Assembly (NCBI RefSeq): GCF_035668035.1
Contig: NZ_JAYMYJ010000137.1
Coordinates: 1 to 50,433, forward strand
Direction: 5' to 3'
DNA: 50,433 nucleotides
From: Thiothrix phosphatis
GTDB lineage: Bacteria > Pseudomonadota > Gammaproteobacteria > Thiotrichales > Thiotrichaceae
Below the pieces are notes generated by a model, which was not told the DNA's origin, did no database searches, and worked only from the letters and a program-made list of their open reading frames with translations. The first letter of the stretch is position 1. Each line of letters begins with the position of its first letter. Positions 42,557-50,433 of this stretch are shown here, piece by piece. Position numbers and translations under genes: made by a program.

Positions 42557-43471
42557 ATGGCTAATTACGACCTTTCCACTTTTCAGGGGCTGATTCAGGC
42601 GCTCCAGGACTACTGGGCGCAGCATGGCTGCGTCATCATGCAACCGTATGACATGGAAATGGGCGCGGGCACCTTCCACCCGGCGACCTTCCTGCGCGCA
42701 ATTGGCCCTGAGCCGTGGCGCGCCGCCTATGTGCAGCCTTCCCGCCGCCCCACCGATGGCCGTTACGGCGAAAACCCCAACCGCTTGCAGCACTATTACC
42801 AGTTCCAGGTGTTGCTGAAGCCGTCGCCGGACAACATCCAGGATCTGTACCTCGGCTCGCTGAAAATGCTGGGATTCGACCCGTTGGTGCACGACATCCG
42901 CTTCGTTGAGGACAATTGGGAATCCCCCACCCTGGGTGCCTGGGGTTTGGGCTGGGAAGTGTGGCTGAACGGCATGGAAGTCACCCAGTTCACCTACTTC
43001 CAGCAGGTCGGCGGGCTGGATTGCCGCCCGGTCAGCGGGGAAATCACCTACGGCCTGGAACGTCTGGCCATGTACATGCAGGGCGTGGAAAGCCTTTACG
43101 ACCTGGTCTGGACCAAAGGCCCGCAGGGCGTGGTGACCTACGGCAACGTATACCACCAGAATGAGGTCGAGCAGTCCACCTACAACTTCGAATACGCCAG
43201 TGTGGAAGACCTGTTCCACACCTTCGACGTGTGCGAACGCGAAAGCCAGCGCCTGATCGAGGTGGGTTTGCCCTTGCCTGCTTATGAGCAGATGTTGCGC
43301 GCCTCGCACACCTTCAACCTGCTGGATGCGCGCAAGGCCATTTCCGTCACTGAGCGTCAGCGCTTCATCCTGCGTGTGCGCACCCTGTCCCGCGCCATTG
43401 CCGAAGCCTATTACAACGCCCGCGAAGCCCTCGGCTTTCCCATGTTGCAAACAGAAGACAAGGCGGCCTGA
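42557..43471 (+). CDS. glyQ: Glycyl-tRNA synthetase alpha subunit
   Basis: The catalytic aminoacylation-core subunit of the bacterial alpha2beta2 GlyRS. The 304-residue product is typical throughout: DLSTFQGLIQALQDYWAQHGC, MEMGAGTFHPATFLRAIGPEPW, YVQPSRRPTDGRYGENPNRLQHYYQ and GEITYGLERLAMYMQGV. It is followed by glyS after two bases, as is usual. It resumes core chromosomal genes after the retron block. Confidence 0.97.
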   Translation: MANYDLSTFQGLIQALQDYWAQHGCVIMQPYDMEMGAGTFHPATFLRAIGPEPWRAAYVQPSRRPTDGRYGENPNRLQHYYQFQVLLKPSPDNIQDLYLGSLKMLGFDPLVHDIRFVEDNWESPTLGAWGLGWEVWLNGMEVTQFTYFQQVGGLDCRPVSGEITYGLERLAMYMQGVESLYDLVWTKGPQGVVTYGNVYHQNEVEQSTYNFEYASVEDLFHTFDVCERESQRLIEVGLPLPAYEQMLRASHTFNLLDARKAISVTERQRFILRVRTLSRAIAEAYYNAREALGFPMLQTEDKAA

Positions 43472-43473
43472 TC

Positions 43474-45546
43474 ATGATCGACTTACTGGTAGAAATCGGC
43501 ACCGAAGAACTGCCGCCCAAAGCCCTGAAAAAACTGTCTGAAGCCTTTACCGACGGCATTGTGGCCGGTCTGCAAGATGCTGGCCTGCAAGCGCATGGCG
43601 TCTTCCCTTACGCCGCCCCGCGCCGCCTCGCCGTGTGGCTGCAAGGCGTACCGGTACGGCAGGAAGACCAGACCATTGAGCGCAAGGGGCCGGCGGTGCA
43701 GGCCGCGTTCGACAAGGACGGCAACCCGAGCAAGGCGGCGGAAGGTTTCGCCCGTTCCTGTGGGGTGGCGTTCGCCGCGCTGCAACGGGTGGAAACCGAC
43801 AAGGGCGCTTGGCTGGTGTTCCGCCAGCAGCAGCAAGGGCAGGACACCGCCGACCTGTTCCCCGCCATCGTGGAAAAATCCCTCGCTGGCCTGCCCATCC
43901 CGAAACGGATGCGCTGGGGCAGTGGTGCGGCTGAATTCGTGCGCCCGGTACATTGGGTCGTGATGCTGGCGGATGACGCCATCGCTGACGCCAAGGTGAT
44001 TGACGCGGAGATCCTTTCCATCCGCACGGGCCGTCATAGCTATGGGCACCGCTTCCACGCGCCCGCCCCGCTGGAAATCGCCAAGCCCTCCACTTACGCC
44101 GAGCAGTTGGGTGGGGCTTATGTCATCGCCCGCTTCGCCGCCCGCCGCGAAATGATCCAGCGCAAGGTGGAGGCGTTGGCGGCTGAACTGGGCGGCAAGG
44201 CCATCATGCCGGAAGGGCTGCTGGACGAAGTCACTGCGCTGGTGGAATGGCCGGTGCCGGTCGCAGGCCGTTTCGAGGAGCGGTTCCTGGATGTGCCGCA
44301 GGAAGCCTTGATTTCCACTATGCAGGATAACCAGAAATATTTCGCGCTGGTGGACGCCGACGGCAAACTGATGCCGCGCTTCATCACCATCGCCAATATC
44401 GAAAGCAACGATGTGGCGCAGATTTCCGCTGGTAATGAACGGGTCATCCGCCCGCGTTTCAGCGACGCCGAATTTTTCTGGAACCAGGACAAGAAGCAAC
44501 CGCTGGAAAACCGCCGCGAACAGCTCAAGAGCATGGTGTTCCAGCAGAAACTGGGCACGCTGTACGACAAATCCGGGCGGGTGGCGCAACTGGCCGCCAC
44601 CATCGCCAACCAGTTGGGGGTCGACGAAAAGCTGGCGGTGCGCGCCGCCGAACTCGCCAAGTGCGATCTGGTGACCAGCATGGTGTTTGAATTCACCGAA
44701 TTGCAGGGCGCGATGGGCCGTTACTACGCCCAGCATGACGGCGAGCCTGCCGAAGTCGCCACCGCGATGGAAGAGCAGTACATGCCGCGTTTCGCCGGTG
44801 ACGAACTGCCTTCCACCGCCACCGGCCGCATTCTGGCGCTGGCGGAACGCCTCGACACGCTGGCCGGGATTTTCGGCATCGGCCAGAAACCGACCGGGGC
44901 GAAAGACCCGTTCGCCCTGCGCCGCGCTGCCCTCGGCGTCCTGCGCATCCTGATTGAACAGCAACTGCCGCTGGATCTGGCGGATTTGCTCGACAAGGCC
45001 GCTGATGGCCTGACGCCGCAGCTTGGCAAAAAGCCGGATACGCAGGAGGCGCTGGATTACATCCTCGACCGCCTGCGCGCCTACTACCAGGAACAGGGCA
45101 TCGGCGCGAGTTTGGTGGATGCGGTCGCTTCCCTCAAACCCACCCAGCCATTGGATTTCGACCGCCGGGTGAAAGCCGTGGCCGCCTTCCGCGCCTTGAC
45201 CGCCGCCGAAAGCCTGGCTGCCGCCAACAAGCGCATCAGCAATATCCTCAAGAAAGTCGAAGGCGTGCTGCCGGAAACGGTCAATGCTTCCCTGTTGCAG
45301 GTGGAGGCGGAAAAGGTGCTGGCGGCGGCTGTACAGGCGCAGCAGGGCAAGGTTCTCCCGCTGTTTGCCGCCGGGGCGTATGAGGATGCGCTGTTGTCAT
45401 TGGCGGAACTGCGCGAGCCAGTAGACCGTTTCTTCGATGATGTGATGGTCATGGCGGATGATGCAGCGCTGAAAAACAACCGCATTGCGCTGCTCAACCA
45501 GATGCGCGGGCTGTTCCTGCGCGTGGCGGATTTGTCCGTCCTGTAA
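43474..45546 (+). CDS. glyS: Glycyl-tRNA synthetase beta subunit
   Basis: The tRNA-binding subunit of GlyRS. The 690-residue product begins LLVEIGTEELPPKAL, has RRLAV near residue 50 and the HD-like segment PEEQY-type MEEQYMPRFAGDELP. It carries an anticodon-binding C-terminal domain (AVAAFRALTAAESLAAANKRISNIL). The length is normal. It ends three bases before the convergent thiO stop. Confidence 0.97.
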   Translation: MIDLLVEIGTEELPPKALKKLSEAFTDGIVAGLQDAGLQAHGVFPYAAPRRLAVWLQGVPVRQEDQTIERKGPAVQAAFDKDGNPSKAAEGFARSCGVAFAALQRVETDKGAWLVFRQQQQGQDTADLFPAIVEKSLAGLPIPKRMRWGSGAAEFVRPVHWVVMLADDAIADAKVIDAEILSIRTGRHSYGHRFHAPAPLEIAKPSTYAEQLGGAYVIARFAARREMIQRKVEALAAELGGKAIMPEGLLDEVTALVEWPVPVAGRFEERFLDVPQEALISTMQDNQKYFALVDADGKLMPRFITIANIESNDVAQISAGNERVIRPRFSDAEFFWNQDKKQPLENRREQLKSMVFQQKLGTLYDKSGRVAQLAATIANQLGVDEKLAVRAAELAKCDLVTSMVFEFTELQGAMGRYYAQHDGEPAEVATAMEEQYMPRFAGDELPSTATGRILALAERLDTLAGIFGIGQKPTGAKDPFALRRAALGVLRILIEQQLPLDLADLLDKAADGLTPQLGKKPDTQEALDYILDRLRAYYQEQGIGASLVDAVASLKPTQPLDFDRRVKAVAAFRALTAAESLAAANKRISNILKKVEGVLPETVNASLLQVEAEKVLAAAVQAQQGKVLPLFAAGAYEDALLSLAELREPVDRFFDDVMVMADDAALKNNRIALLNQMRGLFLRVADLSVL

Positions 45547-45549
45547 ACT

Positions 45550-46662
45550 TTAGCGGAACTCTGCCGTCGGGGTGCGCACCGCATCCAGGCGGTAGGGGGA
45601 CGGGTCAAGGCAGGGTTTGTTCCCCAGTATCCGGTCCACCAGCAATTGCACGGACGCCAGCCCCAGCACCACGCCGTTGCGGTAGTGTCCGGCATTCACA
45701 TACAGCCCGGCGATGTCCGGATGTTCGTCGATATAAGGCACGCCATTGGGGGAGCCGGGGCGCAGGCCGCTCCAGTGGTTGGGGATCGGCAAATCCCGCA
45801 GGGCTGGCATGATGGCGTAAGCGGCGGCTTTCAGCTCTGCGTGCGCGGCGGCGGTGGTGTGCTTGTCAAAGCCGCGCATTTCCACCGTGGAGCCGCACAG
45901 GATACGCCCGTCCTTGCGTGGAATCAGATAACGCCCCTGGCTCAACACGATGCGTTGCAGCAGGCCACGCGGCCCACGGAACAGGATCATTTGCCCCAAT
46001 ACCGGGCGGACATCCACCTTCAGCGCCTGCATTTCCGGAAATAACCCTGTCCATGCGCCGGTCGTGAGGATCACGTTGTCAGCATGGAAAACCTCATCCC
46101 CCAGGCGCACCCCGGTGACGCGCCCATTGGCGGTTTCCAGCCCGGTGACGGGGTAGTGCTCGGCGATTGTTACGGGTAACAGGCGCAGGCTGGTGCGCAG
46201 CGCGTGGGCGATGCGTGGATTGCGCACTTGCCCCAGTTCCGGGAAAAACAGGCCACTGCGGAAGCTGTCCGCCAGTTGCGGCTCACAGGTTGCCAAGGCT
46301 TCCGCTGTCGTCAAATGTTGCAGTCCATAACCCCAGGTCTGCGCCCACTCCTGCGCGGCGGGGTATTCTTCATCTTCGGCAAACAGCAGGCCGGAGCGTA
46401 TCCACTGTGGGTCGACGCCGGTTTCTTCGCGCAGGGTTGCGCACAGGGTCGGGTAATGCTGCTGGCTGTAACGGGCAAGTTGTGAAACGGCTGCCGGGTA
46501 ACGCCACGGATACAGCGGCGAAACGATGCCGCCTCCCGCCCAGGTGGATTCACTGCCAAGCTCGCCCTGGTCAATGATCATGACCTTGAGACCGGCTTTA
46601 TGCAGGGAACGGGCGGTCAGCATGCCCAACAGGCCACCGCCGACAATAATTGCGTCTTTCAT
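45550..46662 (-). CDS. thiO: Glycine oxidase ThiO (FAD-dependent amine oxidase)
   Basis: Oxidises glycine to iminoacetate/glyoxylate imine for the thiazole part of thiamine. The 370-residue flavoprotein of the DAO family starts KDAIIVGGGLLGMLTARSLHKAG (FAD-binding GxGxxG) and has STWAGGGIVSPLYPWRYP. The C-terminal FAD contacts are HWSGLRPGSPNGVPYI and NAGHYRNGVVLGLASVQLL, whose GHYRNG element is typical of ThiO. I chose the ATG at 46662, which gives the conserved N-terminus, over one five codons upstream. No thiS or thiG adjoins it. It lies 116 bases downstream of the ClC gene on the same strand. Confidence 0.88.
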   Translation of the reverse strand: MKDAIIVGGGLLGMLTARSLHKAGLKVMIIDQGELGSESTWAGGGIVSPLYPWRYPAAVSQLARYSQQHYPTLCATLREETGVDPQWIRSGLLFAEDEEYPAAQEWAQTWGYGLQHLTTAEALATCEPQLADSFRSGLFFPELGQVRNPRIAHALRTSLRLLPVTIAEHYPVTGLETANGRVTGVRLGDEVFHADNVILTTGAWTGLFPEMQALKVDVRPVLGQMILFRGPRGLLQRIVLSQGRYLIPRKDGRILCGSTVEMRGFDKHTTAAAHAELKAAAYAIMPALRDLPIPNHWSGLRPGSPNGVPYIDEHPDIAGLYVNAGHYRNGVVLGLASVQLLVDRILGNKPCLDPSPYRLDAVRTPTAEFR

Positions 46663-46778
46663 TCGACATCTCAGCAACAGGGGGGCTTAAAGTATACGGA
46701 GACGCAGCAGGGGCATCCAGCCATGCCGCGCCCTATCTTTGGAAAATCCTGGGTCTGGCACCGTTTCCATCAATTTTA

Positions 46779-48503
46779 TCAGCGCAGGGTTGCGGTGACA
46801 TCGCCAATCATGTCTATCAAGTGCTTGGACGAGATGACACCGATCACCGCATCCTGGTCAGCGTTGCCGCTTCTGCTGATCAGCGCGATGTCCCGCTTCT
46901 CCTGGTAAAACTGCGCAATGGCCGCTGTCAGGGTCGTGCCTGGACGCAGGACGACGAAATGTTTTTTCTTCAGGGATTGCACCGGAACTTCGTGGTCAAG
47001 GTGGCTGCTGTGCAAGTCCACCACGCCGACCACCTTGCCGCCTTCGGTAATGCAGGCGAAATCCTTGTCGCTGGCGGTCATGTCCTGCTCTGACAAAAAG
47101 ACGATATTGCGGGAAGCTATATCGTTGATCACGACGTGTGAGCCCAGGTCGGCGACCAGTTCTTCGGGGATCATCTGCCCACGCCGGTTCAGCTTCAGGG
47201 TGTAAATGTCGCCTTTCATGAAATGGCGGCGCAATGCATAAGCGACGCTGACAGCCGTCATGATGGGCAGGATGGCGTTATAGTCCCGCGTCATTTCATA
47301 GACGATGATGGCGGCGGTCAGTGGGGCGCTGGTTGTGCCCGACACCATGGCGGCCATACCCGTCACCGCGAAGACGACCGGATTGACGCCGCTGCCTGGG
47401 AACAGCAGGGTGACAAGGTTCCCAAACAAAGCCCCCAGCACTGCGCCCAGGAACAGGGACGGTGAAAAGACGCCGCCAGAGCCGCCGGAGCCGATGGTCA
47501 GGCCGGTGGCCAACACTTTCGCCGCCAGTAGGAACAGCAGGAAGCCAGGATGGCTGATGACGTTGGTCAGGGTGTCCTGGATCGTGGCGTAACCGACCCC
47601 CTGGACGTAGTAATGGCCGAATTGGAGGTAAATGCTGTAGAACATGGCGCCCAGCAGCAGCGTGCCAATCATGTGCCGCACGTAAGCGTTGACGGGGATT
47701 TTTTCAAACAGGTCTTCCGCGAAATAGATGCTGCGGATGAAAACCATTGAAAACAGGCCAATGATGGCACCCAGCGGGATGGCCAGCAGGGAAATCAGCA
47801 CCCCTTTGCTGGTGTCGGCCCCAAACAGCGCAGGGATGTAGAACGCAGGCTCATCACCAATCAGGTAGTGCCCTACGTTGGCGGAAATGACCGCTGCGAT
47901 GGCGACTGGGAGGACAGTCCTGCTGTTGATCGACACCAGCAGCAGTTCAATCGAAAACAGGATGCCGCCCAGCGGCGCGTTGAAGGTGGCGGCGATCCCA
48001 GAACTGGCGCCGCAGGCGATCAGCAGGTTGCGCTGGCTGACGCTGACCTTGGCCAGCCTGCCGACAAAGGAGCTGAGGGCAGCGGAAATCTGGATAATGG
48101 GCCCTTCCCGCCCCAGCGAACCGCCGGTGCCGATAGTAATGGCGGAAGCCAGCGCCTTGACGATGCTGACATTGCCCGGAATCAAGCCACGTTTGTGGTA
48201 AATGGCGCTCATCACTTCCGGCACGCCATGCCCTTTGGCTTCAGGGGCAAAGTTGCGGATGAGGAAAACGACAACCAAGCCGCCGAGGACAGGCGCGAAA
48301 ATGATCATCCAGCCCAGATAGGAGGCAGGCGTGTGAATATTGGCATCGTATTGCGTAGAGAATTGCCCCAGAAAGGCGGCGTTATGGATGATGGCGATGA
48401 GGAGACGGAACAGCCATGAAAAAATGCCAGCGAGGACGCCAATGGCGATGGCGATGAGGCAGAGTGCGCCCAGGCTTCTGGAGATCAGCTTTGAATTGTC
48501 CAA
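46779..48503 (-). CDS. ClC family chloride channel/antiporter with C-terminal CBS domains
   Basis: A 574-residue membrane protein. The ClC signature regions are present: GHGVPEV (GSGIP-like), GTGGSLGREGPIIQ with the gating Glu, and GSGGSGGVFSPSLFLGA. About ten or more hydrophobic segments span residues 10-425. The C-terminal ~150 residues contain two CBS-like repeats (VINDIASRNIVFLSEQDMTA, VQSLKKKHFVVLRPGTTL), which usually sense nucleotides. It could be a channel or a Cl-/H+ exchanger; the sequence alone does not decide. Confidence 0.92.
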   Translation of the reverse strand: MDNSKLISRSLGALCLIAIAIGVLAGIFSWLFRLLIAIIHNAAFLGQFSTQYDANIHTPASYLGWMIIFAPVLGGLVVVFLIRNFAPEAKGHGVPEVMSAIYHKRGLIPGNVSIVKALASAITIGTGGSLGREGPIIQISAALSSFVGRLAKVSVSQRNLLIACGASSGIAATFNAPLGGILFSIELLLVSINSRTVLPVAIAAVISANVGHYLIGDEPAFYIPALFGADTSKGVLISLLAIPLGAIIGLFSMVFIRSIYFAEDLFEKIPVNAYVRHMIGTLLLGAMFYSIYLQFGHYYVQGVGYATIQDTLTNVISHPGFLLFLLAAKVLATGLTIGSGGSGGVFSPSLFLGAVLGALFGNLVTLLFPGSGVNPVVFAVTGMAAMVSGTTSAPLTAAIIVYEMTRDYNAILPIMTAVSVAYALRRHFMKGDIYTLKLNRRGQMIPEELVADLGSHVVINDIASRNIVFLSEQDMTASDKDFACITEGGKVVGVVDLHSSHLDHEVPVQSLKKKHFVVLRPGTTLTAAIAQFYQEKRDIALISRSGNADQDAVIGVISSKHLIDMIGDVTATLR

Positions 48504-48552
48504 CGGTTTACCTCAGTGTCCACAAGATTTAGGTGGGGCTCCTTGTTGTTGG

Positions 48553-48570
48553 GAAGGCTCTGCGGCCTTC
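48553..48570. terminator. Weak hairpin between the regulator gene and the ClC gene
   Basis: GAAGGC (48553-48558) pairs with GCCTTC (48565-48570) around a six-base loop. Both flanking genes run on the minus strand and the downstream T-run is on the other side, so terminator function in the sense direction is doubtful. Confidence 0.25.
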
Positions 48571-48633
48571 TTTCTGAGGCGGCCCACCATAACACAGGAT
48601 GGCGGCGATTTCGAGGCGGGGTGGCGGCACGTT

Positions 48634-50157
48634 TTATTGGGGGGTGTGCTCGCCCAGCAATGGGCTGTCATGGGCGGAGAGGTAAGCGTCATCAATGGTT
48701 TGGCTGATGCGTTGGACGCAACTGCGGCAGTCGCCTGAGCGGCAGTGGCCAGCCAGGACGCCGAATGTCGCCCAGCCACCAAGGGATTGGAAGCCTGTCT
48801 GGGTTCCCGCCATGCGGATGAATTTGCCCTGCCGGAAATAATGCAGGCAGGGGATGCTGCGAAACGGGTCTGGGAAGCTTGATTCCTGGTCAATGGCTTC
48901 CTTCAGGATGACGTTGGCCAATTCCCAGTTGCGCAGGGCGCACAGGCCCACCGCCAGCAGGCGGGAACAGGTGGCGTCAAAGGCGCTGCTTTGGCGGGCG
49001 GTCTGGATTTCGACTTCGGTGATTTCCGTATCCCCCCGGTGCTGGCATTCCAGCGCAAAGATGCAATGGGCCAACGCATTGTCCGGGTTCAGCTCCAGGG
49101 CTTGCAGGCACAATTGCCGCCACCTGCCGAGCACGCCTGCCTTGCCGGGGACATTCAGCAGCAGCGCATACAGGCACAGGATGGCGAAGTGCAGATAGGC
49201 GAGGGCGTCATCATGGTAAAGCTGGGTGCGCTCTTCGCAGGCTTGCAGGAACGCCTGGAAGCTGTTGCGGGAAAGGTCTTCCTGCACGAAATGGACATGG
49301 GTGGCCAGCACCCGGTAGTGGGCGGGGATGGTGGCCTGCCCGCGCCAGTACCGGCTCCAGTAAGCCAGCGCCACGCCTTGGTTGAGGCTGAAGGCTTCCT
49401 GCACCAGATGGGTGTAAATCCTGTCCAGTTGTTTGGGGGAGTAAAGCAGGGGCAGTGCAAAGTCGCTGGACCAGACGGTTTCCCCTGTCCTGGCATGCAA
49501 CAGCGTTTGCCTGACGGTGAAGGTGCGGCCATCCTTCTGGACTGAGGAGCGTAGGATGAATTCAGCGCGATGCTGCACGCGGGCGTATTCCAGTTCATCC
49601 TGGCCGATAGGTAAGGAGGCGTGGTCTGCCAGCGCAATCCGCACCTCATGCAGGCGCCCCAACGCCACCGGCAGGCCGGAGATCAGGTTGTAAACCAAGT
49701 TGCGGGTGGCGTTGTCCGGGATTCCGGCAGGGTCTTGGCAGCTGATATAGATTCGCGGCCCCACGGACTGGATGCTTTTGACATCCAGTTCCAGCAACGG
49801 CTCCTGCCGCTGATGCTCGGGTTGCGTCACCAACTCCTTGAAAACAGGCTCGTAACTGCCCACCGGCAACTGGATATGCAGCGTGCTGCCCCGGCCCTCG
49901 GTGGCGTAGTATTCTTCCAGCAGCTTGCGGACTCGGCCTGCTTCTACCCGCACGGCAGGGTTTTCAGTGGGGCAGTAATCGGTGGAGCGCCCCAATGCTT
50001 CAACCGCGATGCCGTATTGGGTGATTTTATCCCCCCTTCCCGCCAATTTCTCGGCAATAATATAGGCCAAAAAATTGCTTGCCTGTTTTTTGTTCTCGAA
50101 TATACGGCTGGTAAGCAGCCGTTTTAGTTCCAGACGGATATTATCCTTATCAACCAT
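48634..50157 (-). CDS. Winged-helix regulator-like protein with C-terminal TPR-like region
   Basis: About 507 residues. The N-terminal ~110 residues match the DNA-binding module found in front of many TPR or adenylate-cyclase proteins: RLLTSRIFENKKQASNFLAY, ITQYGIAVEALGRSTDYCP and NPAVRVEAGRVRKLLEEYY. The middle contains a TolB/cyclase-associated-like beta region (FILRSSVQKDGRTFTVRQTL). The C-terminal half has helical repeats with TPR-like spacing (CLQALELNPDNALAHCIFALE). A small Cys cluster (HCRSGDCRSC) occurs near the C-terminus. No cyclase domain was recognised. I chose the ATG at 50157, just before the conserved module; an upstream in-frame ATG at 50271 would add 38 atypical residues. Role inferred as transcriptional regulator. 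Confidence 0.72.
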   Translation of the reverse strand: MVDKDNIRLELKRLLTSRIFENKKQASNFLAYIIAEKLAGRGDKITQYGIAVEALGRSTDYCPTENPAVRVEAGRVRKLLEEYYATEGRGSTLHIQLPVGSYEPVFKELVTQPEHQRQEPLLELDVKSIQSVGPRIYISCQDPAGIPDNATRNLVYNLISGLPVALGRLHEVRIALADHASLPIGQDELEYARVQHRAEFILRSSVQKDGRTFTVRQTLLHARTGETVWSSDFALPLLYSPKQLDRIYTHLVQEAFSLNQGVALAYWSRYWRGQATIPAHYRVLATHVHFVQEDLSRNSFQAFLQACEERTQLYHDDALAYLHFAILCLYALLLNVPGKAGVLGRWRQLCLQALELNPDNALAHCIFALECQHRGDTEITEVEIQTARQSSAFDATCSRLLAVGLCALRNWELANVILKEAIDQESSFPDPFRSIPCLHYFRQGKFIRMAGTQTGFQSLGGWATFGVLAGHCRSGDCRSCVQRISQTIDDAYLSAHDSPLLGEHTPQ

Positions 50158-50397
50158 ACTGCGTGCTTGTCGTTGAATGGACGTGTAATAGGGGGAACCA
50201 CAGGTCTTTGTCAAGCCCAAATCCAGCCGGTTGGCAGAGAGCGTGTAACGGGTCTCTGCACGGATTTTCATAAAATAAAAATATGGTGACGTTCCTGTCT
50301 GAGTGTAAATCCCTATTGCAAGCTACTATACCGCAATATATTTTTTGAACAAGTCTTAATCAGAATTATTTTAGGCAGGTTAATCTATTGGGAAATC

Positions 50398-50414
50398 CCC
50401 CGGCTTTGCCGGGG
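50398..50414. terminator. CCCCGGC-TTT-GCCGGGG hairpin at window end
   Basis: A perfect 7-bp GC hairpin with a three-base loop, in the non-coding 276 bp upstream of the last regulator. It probably terminates a gene lying beyond the window or is a dispersed short palindrome. The rest of 50158-50397 is AT-rich and presumably holds the regulator's promoter; no confident -35/-10 pair was assigned. Confidence 0.45.
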
Positions 50415-50433
50415 AGACGTGCATAGTTTGACA

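Overview
The window looks like ordinary chromosome of a gammaproteobacterium, with one accessory block. Gene order (LysM-dprA-smg divergent from def-fmt-rsmB-DUF4390-ntrY-ntrX-trkA-trkH), the pseudomonad-like pyrB-pyrC' pair, two-subunit glycyl-tRNA synthetase and the protein flavour all fit Gammaproteobacteria. A Thiothrix-like (Thiotrichales) host is my best guess, but it is a guess from memory of similar proteins. No rRNA, tRNA, CRISPR array, insertion sequence or integrase was seen.

Layout. (1) 1-4.4 kb: the tail of a possible M15-type peptidase, then a minus-strand group with spermidine synthase, Smg, DprA and a LysM lipoprotein. (2) 4.5-14.4 kb: a long plus-strand run of def, fmt, rsmB, a DUF4390 gene, an NtrY/NtrX-like two-component pair and the TrkA/TrkH potassium uptake system. 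A ~100-nt palindromic element lies between ntrY and ntrX. (3) 14.4-16 kb: a fructosamine-kinase family gene and a lone GspH/FimT pseudopilin. (4) 16.1-29.4 kb: a compact carbohydrate-storage cluster, pgi-glk-glgC-GH57-malQ-glgB-glgA-glgP, with mostly overlapping or nearly abutting genes. Together they interconvert glucose, glucose-6-P and fructose-6-P and build and degrade glycogen. (5) 29.5-33.4 kb: ispH, pyrB, a catalytically dead dihydroorotase (pyrC') and trmL. (6) 33.4-42.5 kb: an accessory block with a possible sugar-transferase remnant, a YjdF-family membrane protein, a frameshifted GT51 transglycosylase and a retron. (7) 42.5-50.4 kb: glyQ-glyS, thiO, a ClC chloride transporter and a large winged-helix/TPR-like regulator.

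The most interesting system is the retron at 35.1-42.4 kb. A ~200-nt non-coding region folds by eye into a retron msr-msd layout: a closing a1/a2 stem, a small msr hairpin and a two-tier msd hairpin whose inner arm has 22 bp. It is followed by a terminator-like hairpin, then a retron-type reverse transcriptase (NAxxH, YADD, VTG). Next come a ~1236-residue WGR-domain protein with probable HEAT/ARM repeats and a winged-helix plus SWIM zinc-finger protein. This gene trio matches, from memory, the rare class catalogued as type XIII retrons, which to my knowledge is poorly characterised.

Other points of interest are an NtrX-like regulator whose AAA+ domain has lost GAFTGA, the Walker B Asp and both arginine fingers, the dead PyrC', and a G6 homopolymer frameshift in the transglycosylase.
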